DNA of 64,000 nucleotides from CAZPHU01 sp964419255. Lineage in GTDB: Bacteria > Fibrobacterota > Chitinivibrionia > Chitinivibrionales > CAYFVL01. Position 1 is the first letter of the stretch. Every line of letters begins with the position of its first letter. A program made the translations under genes and the position numbers. The stretch lies in contig CAYQOU010000012.1 of NCBI GenBank assembly GCA_964419255.1, positions 1-64,000 on the forward strand, read 5' to 3'. Of this stretch, positions 41,971-50,898 are shown in pieces. The notes below the pieces were generated by a model. That model was not told the origin of the DNA. It did not search any database and saw nothing but the letters and a program-made list of their open reading frames with translations.

Positions 41971-42981
41971 TTACTGTTTGTTGTGGCCGCGATCTTTATT
42001 ATTATCGTCCTTCTGATCGGAGCTATTACCGATTGTATTTCTCATCTGCGTATCGGCCTGCACATTCTGCATGCGATAGTAATCCATCACGCCAAGCTTG
42101 CCCTCTTTAAACGCCTGGGAGATAGCAAGCGGCACCTCGGCCTCGGCTTCGACAACCTTTGCCCGCATCTCCTCGACCTTTGCCTTCATCTCCTGCTCGG
42201 CTGCAATAGCCATCGCGCGGCGCTCCTCGGCTTTGGCCTGGGCAATTTTCATGTCGGCGGCGGCACGGTCGGTCTCAAGCTCAGCACCGATGTTTTTGCC
42301 CACATCGACGTCCGCAATATCGATAGACAGAATCTCGAAAGCCGTTCCCGAATCCAGCCCCTTCTGCAGCACGCGCTTACTGATGGTGTCGGGATTTTCC
42401 AGAACCTCTTTGTGATTGGTGGCAGAACCGATGGTGGTGACAATACCTTCCCCTACACGCGCCAGGATAGTCTCTTCTCCGGCACCACCGACCAGACGGT
42501 CGATGTTGGCTCGAACCGTTACGCGTGAGATGGCTTTCAGCTGTATACCATCCTTTGCCACCGCTGCAACCATCGGGGTTTCTATGACCCGCGGGTTAAC
42601 GCTCATCTGAACGGCCTCAAGTACATTTCTCCCCGCAAGATCGATTGCTGCGCTTCGGTTAAACTGCAGAGGAATGTTTGCCTTATCGGCAGCAATCAGA
42701 GCCTGAACCACCCGCATCACGTTGCCGCCGGCAAGGTAGTGGCTTTCCAGAGCGTCGGTACTGATATCGATTCCTGCCTTTACAGCCATAATCTTGGCTT
42801 CCACGATGAGTTTTGGCGGTACTTTTCTGAAGCGCATGAATATGATATTCAGCAGCCCTACTTTTGCCCCTGAAACCAGCGACTGAAACCAGAGCGAAAA
42901 TGCTGAGAGCGCAAAGAAAAAGAAAATCAGGAGAAGAATGAAAAGAATAACGATGCCGATCATGGCAAAATTGACAGGCAT
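41971..42981 (-). CDS. floA: Flotillin-like protein FloA (UPF0365/YqfA type)
   Basis: This 336-aa membrane-associated SPFH-like scaffold forms functional membrane microdomains. The N-terminal hydrophobic segment (about residues 5-35, IGIVILFILLLIFFFFALSAF in part: IGIVILFILLLIFF) inserts in the membrane. LWFQSLVSGAKVGLLNIIFM and FRKVPPKLIVEAKIMAVKAG (each a signature of the family) follow. The C-terminal coiled region is rich in Glu-Ala repeats (EEMRAKVVEAEAEVP). The length matches FloA proteins (about 330 aa). It is co-operonic with two NfeD proteins, the standard partners of FloA in Bacillus (YqeZ-YqfA-YqfB). Confidence 0.93.
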   Translation of the reverse strand: MPVNFAMIGIVILFILLLIFFFFALSAFSLWFQSLVSGAKVGLLNIIFMRFRKVPPKLIVEAKIMAVKAGIDISTDALESHYLAGGNVMRVVQALIAADKANIPLQFNRSAAIDLAGRNVLEAVQMSVNPRVIETPMVAAVAKDGIQLKAISRVTVRANIDRLVGGAGEETILARVGEGIVTTIGSATNHKEVLENPDTISKRVLQKGLDSGTAFEILSIDIADVDVGKNIGAELETDRAAADMKIAQAKAEERRAMAIAAEQEMKAKVEEMRAKVVEAEAEVPLAISQAFKEGKLGVMDYYRMQNVQADTQMRNTIGNSSDQKDDNNKDRGHNKQ

Positions 42982-43017
42982 AAAGGCCGCCTTTCGGAAG
43001 TGGTGAACACAGTGACA

Positions 43018-43497
43018 CTATTCTAAAGATCTGACTACTATTCGGTTACCGTCTACCTTATATACTTTAATTTGAGTATCACGCGCAATATAATCTCCTG
43101 AAGAGACGACATCCAGACGTTTATTGTCTACAAATGCCTTGCCGCTGGGGCGTAAATCGGTAAGCGTGGTACCGGTTTTGCCGATAAGCTCCTTCGCCAG
43201 TTCGTCCTGTGAGGATATGCCCTGTTTTCTGGATAATTCCGAACGAAGGGCTACCGGCGAACGGGAAAGTATCTTAAGGCCGATTATAATCAGCAGGGGA
43301 AGTAATAGTATGTCTGCGGCAATGAACAAGATTCCGACAGTCGTCGACACTCCTGCGAATACCACGTAAAGTGAGTAGGCAAATAATCCGATTGCCGCAA
43401 TCGTCAGCATTCCTCCGGAGGGAAGAATGAATTCTGCAATGATTACAATGATACCCAAAAGTTGCAAAACGATCGGAAACCAGAGCTGATCAAACAT
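43018..43497 (-). CDS. Short NfeD protein (membrane segments plus OB-fold)
   Basis: This 159-aa short-form NfeD has three or four hydrophobic helices (about residues 5-75) and a C-terminal OB-fold domain (about 90-158: LIGKTGTTLTDLRPSGKAFV, DNKRLDVVSSGDYIARDTQI), which in this family binds partner proteins, including flotillins. Its ATG overlaps the 3' end of the long NfeD gene by eight bases. floA starts 36 bp later. Having a long and a short NfeD in tandem before floA is less common than a single one. Confidence 0.88.
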   Translation of the reverse strand: MFDQLWFPIVLQLLGIIVIIAEFILPSGGMLTIAAIGLFAYSLYVVFAGVSTTVGILFIAADILLLPLLIIIGLKILSRSPVALRSELSRKQGISSQDELAKELIGKTGTTLTDLRPSGKAFVDNKRLDVVSSGDYIARDTQIKVYKVDGNRIVVRSLE

Positions 43498-44962
43498 TTG
43501 GTTTTTTCTCCACTACAATCCGGTTTGAGCGAGCTTCCGTTACTATAATCGGTGTTCCTTCTTCAAGGTACTCCCCATCGGTTATCACATCGTAGTTGTC
43601 ATCGCCGATACGTACCGATCCGCTTGGACGAAGAGTCTTTGTGACTACCCCTTCATCTCCCGTCGAAACGCGAAGCGGGATTTCCGGATCAATCTTACAT
43701 TGGGCCATCGTTTCATGCAGATATGGGCCGGATACCGCGCGGTATAGGTGGGGCATTACATACTTGAAGAAAAGCAGAGCTGTCACCATCGAGCCAACAA
43801 GACTGCTTAACACCATCAGTATGTTGGAGATGAAAAGCTCACGCTGCCAGGGCATCTGAGGACTCGGGATCACAAAATCCTGAAACGAGAGAACGGTCCC
43901 GGCCAAAATAAAAGCGATACCTAAGATTCCTGCTATACCAAAGCCGGGGATGACAAAAAGCTCAAAGCCCAGTAAAACGATCCCTGTGGCAATCAGAATC
44001 AGTTCGGTGTAATCGGCCAGACCCACAAGGTACTGTCCACCAAAAACAAGTGCCAGGCAGATGATACCGATAATGCCAAAGACCCCAAAGCCGGGTGATT
44101 TCAGTTCCGCATACAGTGCCCCAAAACCGATCATCATCAGGATAGGTGCAATCGTCCCGATGAATTTTACCAGGTTTTCCGACCAGCTCTCCTCGATTCG
44201 TATGATTTCGTAGTTATCGAATTTCATTTCCGAGAGCATGCTTTCTATGTCGGAGACGACCATCGATGCAAACCCCAGCTTCTCTGCTTCCTCGGCATCC
44301 ATGGTCAGAAGCTCGCCTGCGGTTACGATGGTCTCGGTTGAGACGATACGTCTCTTTTCAGCGGCAGAAAGACCGGCAAGCTCGGAGGAGTCCAGGTACA
44401 CGACCGTGTCGGGAAATGTCACCCGGGTAACGATCATCCCGGCGGTCACCATCGATTCGGCCAGTGATGGTGGATAGCCGTTACGTTTTGCCAGCGTACG
44501 AAACTTCGCCCGCAGAGGCGATTGAATTTTCTCCCCAAGCATCTCAGCTCCATCCTGTCCTACAGATATAGGAGCTGCATCACCGATAGTCGTATTAGGT
44601 CGCATTACCAGCTGTTTGGATGCCAATGCGATCAGGGCTCCTGCGCTGATGGCCTTTGCTTTGACAAAGGCAACGGTATGTGCATCCCCGGGGGCAAAAA
44701 GAAGCGTATCGACGATCTGAAAGGCAGCGTCAACCCGTCCGCCAAACGTATCCATTTCGAAAACCAGAAGGGGGTCCTTGTACGCAGCTTTCGCATCATG
44801 AATCGCACGGGAGATAAAAGCTGCCATCGCAGGATCAACATTTCCGCGAACCGGAATCACTACCACCGCACTTTGGCCCTCGGCAAGCTCGGGCAGCTCC
44901 TGCTGTGCCCAAACGGGGACGGTGCTAAGAAAGAAACCGAGCATTACTATTAAAATCTTCAT
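43490..44962 (-). CDS. NfeD-type membrane-bound serine protease (ClpP-class)
   Basis: This 490-aa long-form NfeD has a signal peptide (MKILIVMLGFFLSTVPVWAQ). A ClpP/crotonase-fold protease domain follows (about residues 35-215), with the nucleophile Ser in AISAGALIALAS and the general-base Lys region in the following helix (SKQLVMRP). Several transmembrane helices lie at about 230-390, and there is a C-terminal OB domain (VSTGDEGVVTKTLRPSGSVR, about 420-488). Homologues process membrane proteins such as stomatins. The frame continues up to 45052, but that part runs through a dispersed repeat copy, so a start at 44962 (or 44989) is preferred. Confidence 0.9.
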   Translation of the reverse strand: MKILIVMLGFFLSTVPVWAQQELPELAEGQSAVVVIPVRGNVDPAMAAFISRAIHDAKAAYKDPLLVFEMDTFGGRVDAAFQIVDTLLFAPGDAHTVAFVKAKAISAGALIALASKQLVMRPNTTIGDAAPISVGQDGAEMLGEKIQSPLRAKFRTLAKRNGYPPSLAESMVTAGMIVTRVTFPDTVVYLDSSELAGLSAAEKRRIVSTETIVTAGELLTMDAEEAEKLGFASMVVSDIESMLSEMKFDNYEIIRIEESWSENLVKFIGTIAPILMMIGFGALYAELKSPGFGVFGIIGIICLALVFGGQYLVGLADYTELILIATGIVLLGFELFVIPGFGIAGILGIAFILAGTVLSFQDFVIPSPQMPWQRELFISNILMVLSSLVGSMVTALLFFKYVMPHLYRAVSGPYLHETMAQCKIDPEIPLRVSTGDEGVVTKTLRPSGSVRIGDDNYDVITDGEYLEEGTPIIVTEARSNRIVVEKKPNV

Positions 44963-45014
44963 GATGGAAAAATATACTGTTTTTAGCATGGTAATGTCAC
45001 TTTTATTTAAACGA

Positions 45015-45056
45015 GAATTAATTTGAGCGGCTCTGAGTGATGAGTCGCGCAATTGA
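45015..45056. repeat. Dispersed inverted-repeat element, copy E (single arm)
   Basis: AATTAATTTGAGCGGCTCTG continues into AGTGATGAGTCGCGCAATTG and matches one arm of the dispersed element. It lies in the divergent gap between the NfeD operon and glgC, overlapping the false 5' extensions of both reading frames. Confidence 0.6.
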
Positions 45057-45298
45057 GATCTTGTGTTGCCTCCATATCCTGTCCCCGGAAGCGGTATGGG
45101 TTATGGAAAAAAGTCTCATTATTTTCCATTATCCTCTTTTCTGGTGTTGTTTTGCTGATTCCACGTTCTTCGATCCTCAGTCGCCACGATTTGTTGGTCT
45201 CGGGTGTAATTCTGCTTTGCACACAATCATCAAAAGAACTATTTTTTTGCCTTCCTGCACCCGATTTATTACAGCATCAATACCAAGGAAGAAAAGAC

Positions 45299-46567
45299 AT
45301 GCTCGGCTACAAAAACTCTTTCGGCTATCCTAATGTCCTGGCGATGATAATGGCTGGGGGACAGGGTTCGCGCCTTCACCCCCTTACAAAAGAACGGGCA
45401 AAACCGGCAGTGTATTTTGGCGGTAAATATCGTATCATCGATTTTGTATTGAATAATTTTATTAATTCCGGCATTTTTAAGATTAAGGTACTCACTCAAT
45501 TCAAGGCCGACTCACTCATCAAGCATCTAACCACCGGATGGACACTGAATCGTATGCTGGGTCAATACATCGATCCGGTACCCGCCCAGATGAGGACCGG
45601 GCATAACTGGTATAAAGGGACTGCGGATGCTGTTTTCCAGAACCTTAACCTTATCGAAGATGAGAATCCGGATTATGTCGCCGTGTTCGGGGCGGACCAT
45701 ATCTATAAGATGGATCTTTCTCAGATGCTGAATTTTCACCGACGGGTTGGAGCCGTCGGGACGATTGCGGCTATACCTAAGCCGATTGAGGAGGCTGCGT
45801 ATCAGTTCGGCATTATCGAAGTCGACAATAATTGGCGCATGGTCGGTTTTCAGGAAAAGCCGGCAAATCCCAAACCCATCCCCGGCAATCCGAATATGAC
45901 TTTTGTATCGATGGGAAACTACATCTTCAATCGCTCCTTTCTGGTACGGGAGCTTTACCAGGATGCGTCCATGCAGGAGTCATCGCATGATTTCGGAAAG
46001 GATGTCATTCCCAAGATCTACCAGGACTACCCCATTTATGTGTATGATTTCAATAACAATACGATTCCAGGGGAGACTTCCCAGCAGAGTGTGTACTGGG
46101 AAGATGTCGGTACGATCGATGCATACTATCAGGCAAATATGACTTTACGTGATGTTTTACCGGAGATTAATCTGTATAATGATAACTGGCCCATACGAAC
46201 TGCTCCCGGTCAGACAGCACCGGTGAAGTTTGTTTTCTCCGGTGAAGGAGCGGAGAAGCGTAAAGGGGAGGTTATCGACTCGATTGTTGCGGGCGGCTGC
46301 ATCATAAGTGGTGGGCGGGTAATCCGATCAGTTCTATCCAGAGGAGTGCGGGTGCATAGTTTCGCAAACGTCGAAGATTCGATCATATTCCCGGATGTGG
46401 AAATCGGTCAGGGTGCCCGCATACGACGGGCGATTATCGATAGAGGGGTTCGCATCGAGCCGGGGGAGCAGATAGGTTTCGATGTGGAGGAGGATAAAAG
46501 GCGGCACGCGGTGACGGAGAGTGGCATAGTAATTGTTAGTCGTCCTAATATAAATCCATATACCTGA
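45299..46567 (+). CDS. glgC: Glucose-1-phosphate adenylyltransferase GlgC
   Basis: This 422-aa ADP-glucose pyrophosphorylase is the committed step of bacterial glycogen synthesis. It has the nucleotidyltransferase loop MAGGQGSRLHPLTKERAKPA (residues about 18-37), GTADAVFQN, VFGADHIYKMD with the metal Asp, FQEKP and a C-terminal left-handed beta-helix (IVAGGCIISGGRVIRSVLS and following repeats, about 310-400). AAGGAAG precedes the ATG at 45299; an upstream extension to 45053 would pass through a repeat element. It stands alone; no other glycogen genes are in the window. Its promoter is not obvious. Confidence 0.95.
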   Translation: MLGYKNSFGYPNVLAMIMAGGQGSRLHPLTKERAKPAVYFGGKYRIIDFVLNNFINSGIFKIKVLTQFKADSLIKHLTTGWTLNRMLGQYIDPVPAQMRTGHNWYKGTADAVFQNLNLIEDENPDYVAVFGADHIYKMDLSQMLNFHRRVGAVGTIAAIPKPIEEAAYQFGIIEVDNNWRMVGFQEKPANPKPIPGNPNMTFVSMGNYIFNRSFLVRELYQDASMQESSHDFGKDVIPKIYQDYPIYVYDFNNNTIPGETSQQSVYWEDVGTIDAYYQANMTLRDVLPEINLYNDNWPIRTAPGQTAPVKFVFSGEGAEKRKGEVIDSIVAGGCIISGGRVIRSVLSRGVRVHSFANVEDSIIFPDVEIGQGARIRRAIIDRGVRIEPGEQIGFDVEEDKRRHAVTESGIVIVSRPNINPYT

Positions 46568-46716
46568 ACAGTAGCTAATAATTAATCTTTCTGTATCTGA
46601 CGCTTGCATTTGCGCGATGAATTTAAGCATTTTTAAGAAGGCCGCATATTGTCTTTGCAGACGTGGCAATTAAAGCGGTTAAGTAAATCCAATCTTTTCA
46701 TAGGCGCGTACGAATA

Positions 46717-47550
46717 ATGCCTACTAAATCAGAAACCCTGTACTTTAGAGATATCAATCGGTACCGTGTGTTAACCGATGAGCAGGAACGCGAGTTGGTA
46801 GAGGCGGTTCAGAGCAAAGAACCGGGTGCTGCCGACAAGCTCATAACCAGTAACCTGCGTTTTGTGGTCAGCGTTGCCAGGAGGTACAGGGGGAGAGGCT
46901 TGAGTTATCTGGAGCTGATTAATGAAGGCAACCTTGGCCTTCTGAAAGCCGCAAAACGGTTCGACATGAGCATGAATGTGAAATTCATCTCCTATGCTGT
47001 ATGGTGGATTCGTCAATCGATACAGAAGGCTCTCTTCGAGCAGACCGGCACCGTCAGAATTCCACCCAATAAAATCGCACTCATAAACAAATTCAAGCAG
47101 GCTCTGGAAAGAAACTCCGGTGATTATCACAAGACTATCATGGAAAATGAGTTTCGGGAACGCGAAAAGGATATCGTGGATGTCATGGATAAGCTGCGAG
47201 CCATATCCCTTGATACTCCTATCGGTGATCATGACGAAGATGACAGTGGGAAAACAATATTGGATGTTCTGGGCGAAACACCCAACCAGGAGACCGACAG
47301 CGAGAGAAGCGAGTTGAAAAAGATCATTGACAGTGCCATGCAAAATGTAACCAGCCGGGAAGAGCGAATCTTACGGATGTATTATGGACTCAATTTTTCT
47401 CGTCAATACACACTCGAAGAAATCGGTAACGAACTTAAACTGACTCGTGAGAGAGTACGTCTTATCCGCAATCGGTCGCTTCGTAAACTGTTCAAAAACC
47501 CCGCTTCCCGGGCAAAGCTGTATCCTTTCATGCACACTTCTCTAGAATAA
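46717..47550 (+). CDS. Group 2 sigma-70 RNA polymerase sigma factor
   Basis: This 277-aa sigma factor has regions 1.2 to 4.2 but no region 1.1. Region 2 is clear (DKLITSNLRFVVSVARRYRG, LSYLELINEGNLGLLKAAKR and SYAVWWIRQSIQKAL, residues about 38-110), region 3 spans about 120-200, and region 4.2 has the -35-binding helix-turn-helix (YTLEEIGNELKLTRERVRLI, about 230-250). The length is that of RpoS/SigB-like group 2 factors, or of the short RpoD-like factors of Bacteroidota, rather than a full housekeeping RpoD. It could be either a primary factor of a lineage lacking region 1.1 or a stress-type alternative factor. No anti-sigma gene is adjacent. Confidence 0.9.
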   Translation: MPTKSETLYFRDINRYRVLTDEQERELVEAVQSKEPGAADKLITSNLRFVVSVARRYRGRGLSYLELINEGNLGLLKAAKRFDMSMNVKFISYAVWWIRQSIQKALFEQTGTVRIPPNKIALINKFKQALERNSGDYHKTIMENEFREREKDIVDVMDKLRAISLDTPIGDHDEDDSGKTILDVLGETPNQETDSERSELKKIIDSAMQNVTSREERILRMYYGLNFSRQYTLEEIGNELKLTRERVRLIRNRSLRKLFKNPASRAKLYPFMHTSLE

Positions 47551-48023
47551 ACCTACTTCGTTTACCTTTGTTCCTGAAATTTCCTGCCTTTAAAAGCAGC
47601 ATATGCGAGTAATCTATTACTCTTTAAGTCATTCGCAAGTGCACTGTAAAGGTGTTTATGTTCGGTAACACCCCCCCCCTTTTTTTTTTGACTTTTAAGT
47701 TTCCTCTATAACATGGGTTCCCCAATTTTTCTTAGAGAACTGCTGATGTTGATATTCGGTGCGGTATGCCCCATTTCAGACCGCGTGTTTTGCTGCCGGG
47801 AATTAGTTCCCGATTTTTCAATTTGCAAAAAATCAATAACTTAGAAATTTTTTAGGGCATTGCTGGTAGATCTACGGGAAGTTTGTACTCGCTTTCGCCA
47901 ATCGGTGCAACCTATCTAAGTATAGAAAAATCAACGACATAATAATTAGGCACGGGAGTTGATCTCTTTAGGGCCATATTTTTCTGAAGGCATAGCAGGC
48001 ATATGGCAATATGGAGGAGTGTT
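47551..48023. other. Intergenic region with a C8T11 homopolymer tract
   Basis: No gene is visible in these 473 bases, which are AT-rich by eye. A run of eight C followed by eleven T lies at 47671-47689. Such a tract is prone to slippage and to sequencing error. The element AGGCACGGGAGTTGAT at 47948-47963 looks like a sigma-54 box but lacks the -12 C, so it is not counted as a promoter. AATGGAGGAGTG just before 48024 is the ribosome-binding site of the next gene. Confidence 0.5.
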
Positions 48024-48794
48024 ATGAAAAAGTGCATACTTTTATCGATTCTGACGGCGACAATCGGCTTCTTTTCGGGATGTGTTTTCTACGAATATCC
48101 TACCGGTTCAACAGGCACGGATGGGTGGGGCTCGGATAGTTGGGAGTCGGAATCGGATAGTTGGGAGTCGGATGATTATCCGCATATTGATTCCTACCTG
48201 AGCATCCCTTATGAGGTCAAAACTATTCTGGAGCCATACGTGCAAGGATACTTTACCCCCGATATGCACCGTTATCCGTCTGCGCTTTATCCTGTCGATA
48301 TGCCCGACGATCCAGATAACCTGCCCTGTCATGTTCGTTCAGATTTTAACGGTGACTACATCGATGATTTTTCTTTCCTCTTCACAAGTGAGGTCTATGA
48401 TGGTGGTTACTGGTATACTACAACCAAACTGCTTGTGGTGCTAAGTGACAGAGATGGTTACTTTCTTGCAGCCGATATAATTTTGGGAGAGATCGAAAGC
48501 TCCTGCTATGAGCCGGAGGAATTCTGGGCTATTGGTCTGATGCCGTCGGGGACTCATACCATATCGACTGAATACAACGACATAACGGTAAATGAAACAA
48601 TTACCCTTGATGATGATGGTTTTTTTCTGATCTCCGCCGACCCACTGGAAGAAAGTATCTATTTTGCGCACGGATGTGATTTATATGTTATGGAATGGTC
48701 GAATGGGACGTATTTGGCAAAAGGAAGAGCGGATCAGAAACCTGTTCTTATGAGGAAAAAGGTTCCGGCCCCGGCTGAAAGACAAAATGGATAA
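48024..48794 (+). CDS. Predicted lipoprotein of unknown function
   Basis: This 256-aa protein has a lipoprotein signal (MKKCILLSILTATIGFFSGC, lipobox FSGC) and so is anchored in the envelope. Just after the cysteine is a Ser/Trp/Asp-rich linker with near-repeats SDSWESE and SDSWESD. The rest is acidic and beta-rich, with FNGDYIDDFSFLF and the YLVVLSD-like strand pattern of secreted binding or propeller-like proteins (DFNGDYIDD recalls an FG-GAP/calcium-type loop). No family is certain. The ATG at 48024 follows TGGAGGAG; a longer frame from 48003 is less likely. The sulfotransferase gene begins about 70 bp downstream. Confidence 0.65.
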   Translation: MKKCILLSILTATIGFFSGCVFYEYPTGSTGTDGWGSDSWESESDSWESDDYPHIDSYLSIPYEVKTILEPYVQGYFTPDMHRYPSALYPVDMPDDPDNLPCHVRSDFNGDYIDDFSFLFTSEVYDGGYWYTTTKLLVVLSDRDGYFLAADIILGEIESSCYEPEEFWAIGLMPSGTHTISTEYNDITVNETITLDDDGFFLISADPLEESIYFAHGCDLYVMEWSNGTYLAKGRADQKPVLMRKKVPAPAERQNG

Positions 48795-48863
48795 ATTTAG
48801 TGCAGCTCATACAGAAGTATGTTAAAATGGGAACTGAAGTTTCGAAATGCAGAAAGGGTTCAT

Positions 48864-49613
48864 ATGGTTGCAGTTACGGGTATGCACAGGAGCGGAACAA
48901 GTTGTATCACTGGGCTGTTGTGCCGGTGCGGTTTTTCCCTTGGTTTCTCCCATCCGCTTCTCAACGATCCCCGGCCGGACAATGCAAAGGGGCATCACGA
49001 GAATCTGGGGGTATTGGCGATAAACGAAACAATACTGAAGACTGCAGGGGGAAGCTGGTATCAGGTACCAAATGCTTTTTCAATCGACCAGGCGGGTGAA
49101 GCGCTTGGTACTCATATTCAGGCATTTAATGATTCCTTTGACGGTTCTGTCGTAAAAGATCCTCGTCTGTCATTGACGATTTCTTCCTGGCGCCGATTTT
49201 GTAGTCAACTTGACACTGTTGTGTTCTGTGTGCGAAACCCGATCGGTGTAGCACTTTCTCTTCAGAGACGGGACGGATTACCAATCGAGACAGGACTGAA
49301 TCTGTGGCTTCAATACAATACGCGATTCCTTCAAGCCGTCGGTGATATGAAGGTGGTTTACTTTAGCTTTGATTTTCCTGCAGAGAATATGACTGAAAAT
49401 CTTACGGGCATTCTACAAGCACTTGGCAGGGATATCGATCAGAATACGATCAAAGATAGTGTCGAAAATTTCTTCGATAGCTCATTAAACCACGACACTG
49501 CGGGGGCGGCACTGCTAAATCGATTACCGGCAAATTTCATCAACCTCTACACTCTGCTTTGCAAAAAAGCCGACAAATCAACGAGGTTATCCGCAGCGAA
49601 TCAGGTAAGATAG
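48864..49613 (+). CDS. P-loop sulfotransferase-like protein
   Basis: This 249-aa protein has the PAPS-binding features of the sulfotransferase superfamily: a 5'-phosphosulfate loop (VTGMHRSGTSCITGLL, about residues 4-19) and the 3'-phosphate motif with VVKDPRLSLT and VFCVRNPIGVALSLQRRDG (the R-x-P segment, about 120-138). It should transfer sulfate to a carbohydrate or other acceptor; the substrate is unknown. Such enzymes often decorate envelope glycans. The start is chosen at 48864 because the P-loop should be near the N-terminus and AAAGGG precedes it; an ATG at 48819 is also in frame. Confidence 0.78.
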   Translation: MVAVTGMHRSGTSCITGLLCRCGFSLGFSHPLLNDPRPDNAKGHHENLGVLAINETILKTAGGSWYQVPNAFSIDQAGEALGTHIQAFNDSFDGSVVKDPRLSLTISSWRRFCSQLDTVVFCVRNPIGVALSLQRRDGLPIETGLNLWLQYNTRFLQAVGDMKVVYFSFDFPAENMTENLTGILQALGRDIDQNTIKDSVENFFDSSLNHDTAGAALLNRLPANFINLYTLLCKKADKSTRLSAANQVR

Positions 49614-49635
49614 CGATACCCGGAAATGATTCTTA

Positions 49636-49688
49636 CCTGAATCCAACGGCTCTGTGCGACTCGCCGCGAGAATATCGCTCAATTCAGG
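49636..49688. repeat. Dispersed inverted-repeat element, copy F (short, between convergent genes)
   Basis: A 53-bp copy is flanked by CCTGAAT (49636-49642) and ATTCAGG (49682-49688), with GGCTCTGTGCGACTCGCCGC inside. It lies precisely between the convergent 3' ends of the sulfotransferase and dinB genes, three bases from the dinB stop. As RNA it would form a hairpin in both directions, so it may serve as a terminator for both. Confidence 0.65.
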
Positions 49689-49690
49689 TT

Positions 49691-50890
49691 TTACTGATGG
49701 TTTTTCTTCATTCGATCGGAAGTCTTGATTTTTTCACCTCCCAGGAAGACAGCATTTTTTCCGAACTTGTCGATTACCGTATCGATAGCCTCCTCACTCT
49801 TAAGCCAGGCGTTTTTCCTTTCATCTGATATGAAGAGGTCAGTTTGGACAGGCTGGCCAAAGTTTGTAATGCCGACACCGATAAGTCGCAGGGTTGGAGT
49901 GGTCGAGGTGAGGGAGGAGAGAATTTTTTTGGCAGCATCGAAGATCGTCTTAGCGGTATTTGTTGGAGTCGGAAGAGTAACTCTTCTTGAATGGCGTTGA
50001 AAATCGGGAGTTCGATAGGTTAATACGACGGTTCTCCCTTTCAATCCTTTCCGACGCGCCCTGTAGCCGACATTACGAGAGAGGCTTAAAAGGACTTGCT
50101 TCCACTCCTGAGGATTTGAGCTGTCCCGTTCGAAAGTGTGTTCACGCGAAATAGATTTTACTTCCTCTAAGGTCCCGACCTCCCGATAATCGATACCTCT
50201 GGCCAGGTAGTACAGGCCGGCGCCATGTTTACCGAAACGCATTTGAAGCTCCTCTTCGGAAAGCTTCTGCAAATCAGCGATTGTGACAATGCCCCACTGA
50301 GAAAGTATCTGCTGTGTTTTTTTTCCGACTCCCCAGATTCGAGATACGTCCATCGGGGCGAGCCAGTGGACTATCTCTTTTTTTTCGAATGGAGTAATGG
50401 TGATGCCGTCCGGCTTGTTAACGTCTGAGGCGAGTTTTGCCAAAAACTTGTTTGGCGCTACACCAATAGAGCATGTCAGATGCAGCTCATGTCGTATCGC
50501 TGCAGAAATTTTTTCGGCAGTCTGTTCTGTTGCGCCCCAGAGTTTTTCTGTGCCGGTTATATCGATAAACGCCTCATCCACGCTAATCGGTTCGATGCAT
50601 GGGGAAAAACGTCCCAAAATGGCCATTATTTTCTTCGATTCACTGCTATAGACTCCCATACGAGGATGAATAAACGTGGCTTTTGGACAGCGGGCGTATG
50701 CCTGGTTTATAGGCATCGCAGAGTGGATGCCAAATCGTCGTGCCTCATAGCTGGCTGCGGAAACTACTCCGCGGCTTCCTGGAAGGGCTCCCACCACAAC
50801 CGGTTTATTACGAATTGATGGATCGTCTCTCTGTTCGATAGACGCGAAAAACGCATCCATATCCACATGAAAGATGAGTCTTTGAGACAT
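49691..50890 (-). CDS. dinB: DNA polymerase IV (DinB, Y-family translesion polymerase)
   Basis: This 399-aa error-prone polymerase of the Y family has the palm motif IFHVDMDAFFASIEQRDDP (Asp residues for catalysis), VVSAASYEARRFGIHSAMP, SVDEAFIDITG with the second catalytic acidic pair, SIGVAPNKFLAKLASD and a C-terminal little-finger region. The length is as expected for Pol IV. No LexA-like box is seen. It ends next to a dispersed repeat copy that separates it from the convergent sulfotransferase gene. yhbY lies upstream on the same strand, eight bp away. Confidence 0.95.
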   Translation of the reverse strand: MSQRLIFHVDMDAFFASIEQRDDPSIRNKPVVVGALPGSRGVVSAASYEARRFGIHSAMPINQAYARCPKATFIHPRMGVYSSESKKIMAILGRFSPCIEPISVDEAFIDITGTEKLWGATEQTAEKISAAIRHELHLTCSIGVAPNKFLAKLASDVNKPDGITITPFEKKEIVHWLAPMDVSRIWGVGKKTQQILSQWGIVTIADLQKLSEEELQMRFGKHGAGLYYLARGIDYREVGTLEEVKSISREHTFERDSSNPQEWKQVLLSLSRNVGYRARRKGLKGRTVVLTYRTPDFQRHSRRVTLPTPTNTAKTIFDAAKKILSSLTSTTPTLRLIGVGITNFGQPVQTDLFISDERKNAWLKSEEAIDTVIDKFGKNAVFLGGEKIKTSDRMKKNHQ

Positions 50891-50898
50891 GGTTACCT

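Noticed and set aside
47948..47963. Sigma-54-like element AGGCACGGGAGTTGAT before the lipoprotein gene at 48024
   Set aside because: The -24 part is good but the -12 box ends GA instead of GC, which breaks the essential GC. It was left out of the promoter count.
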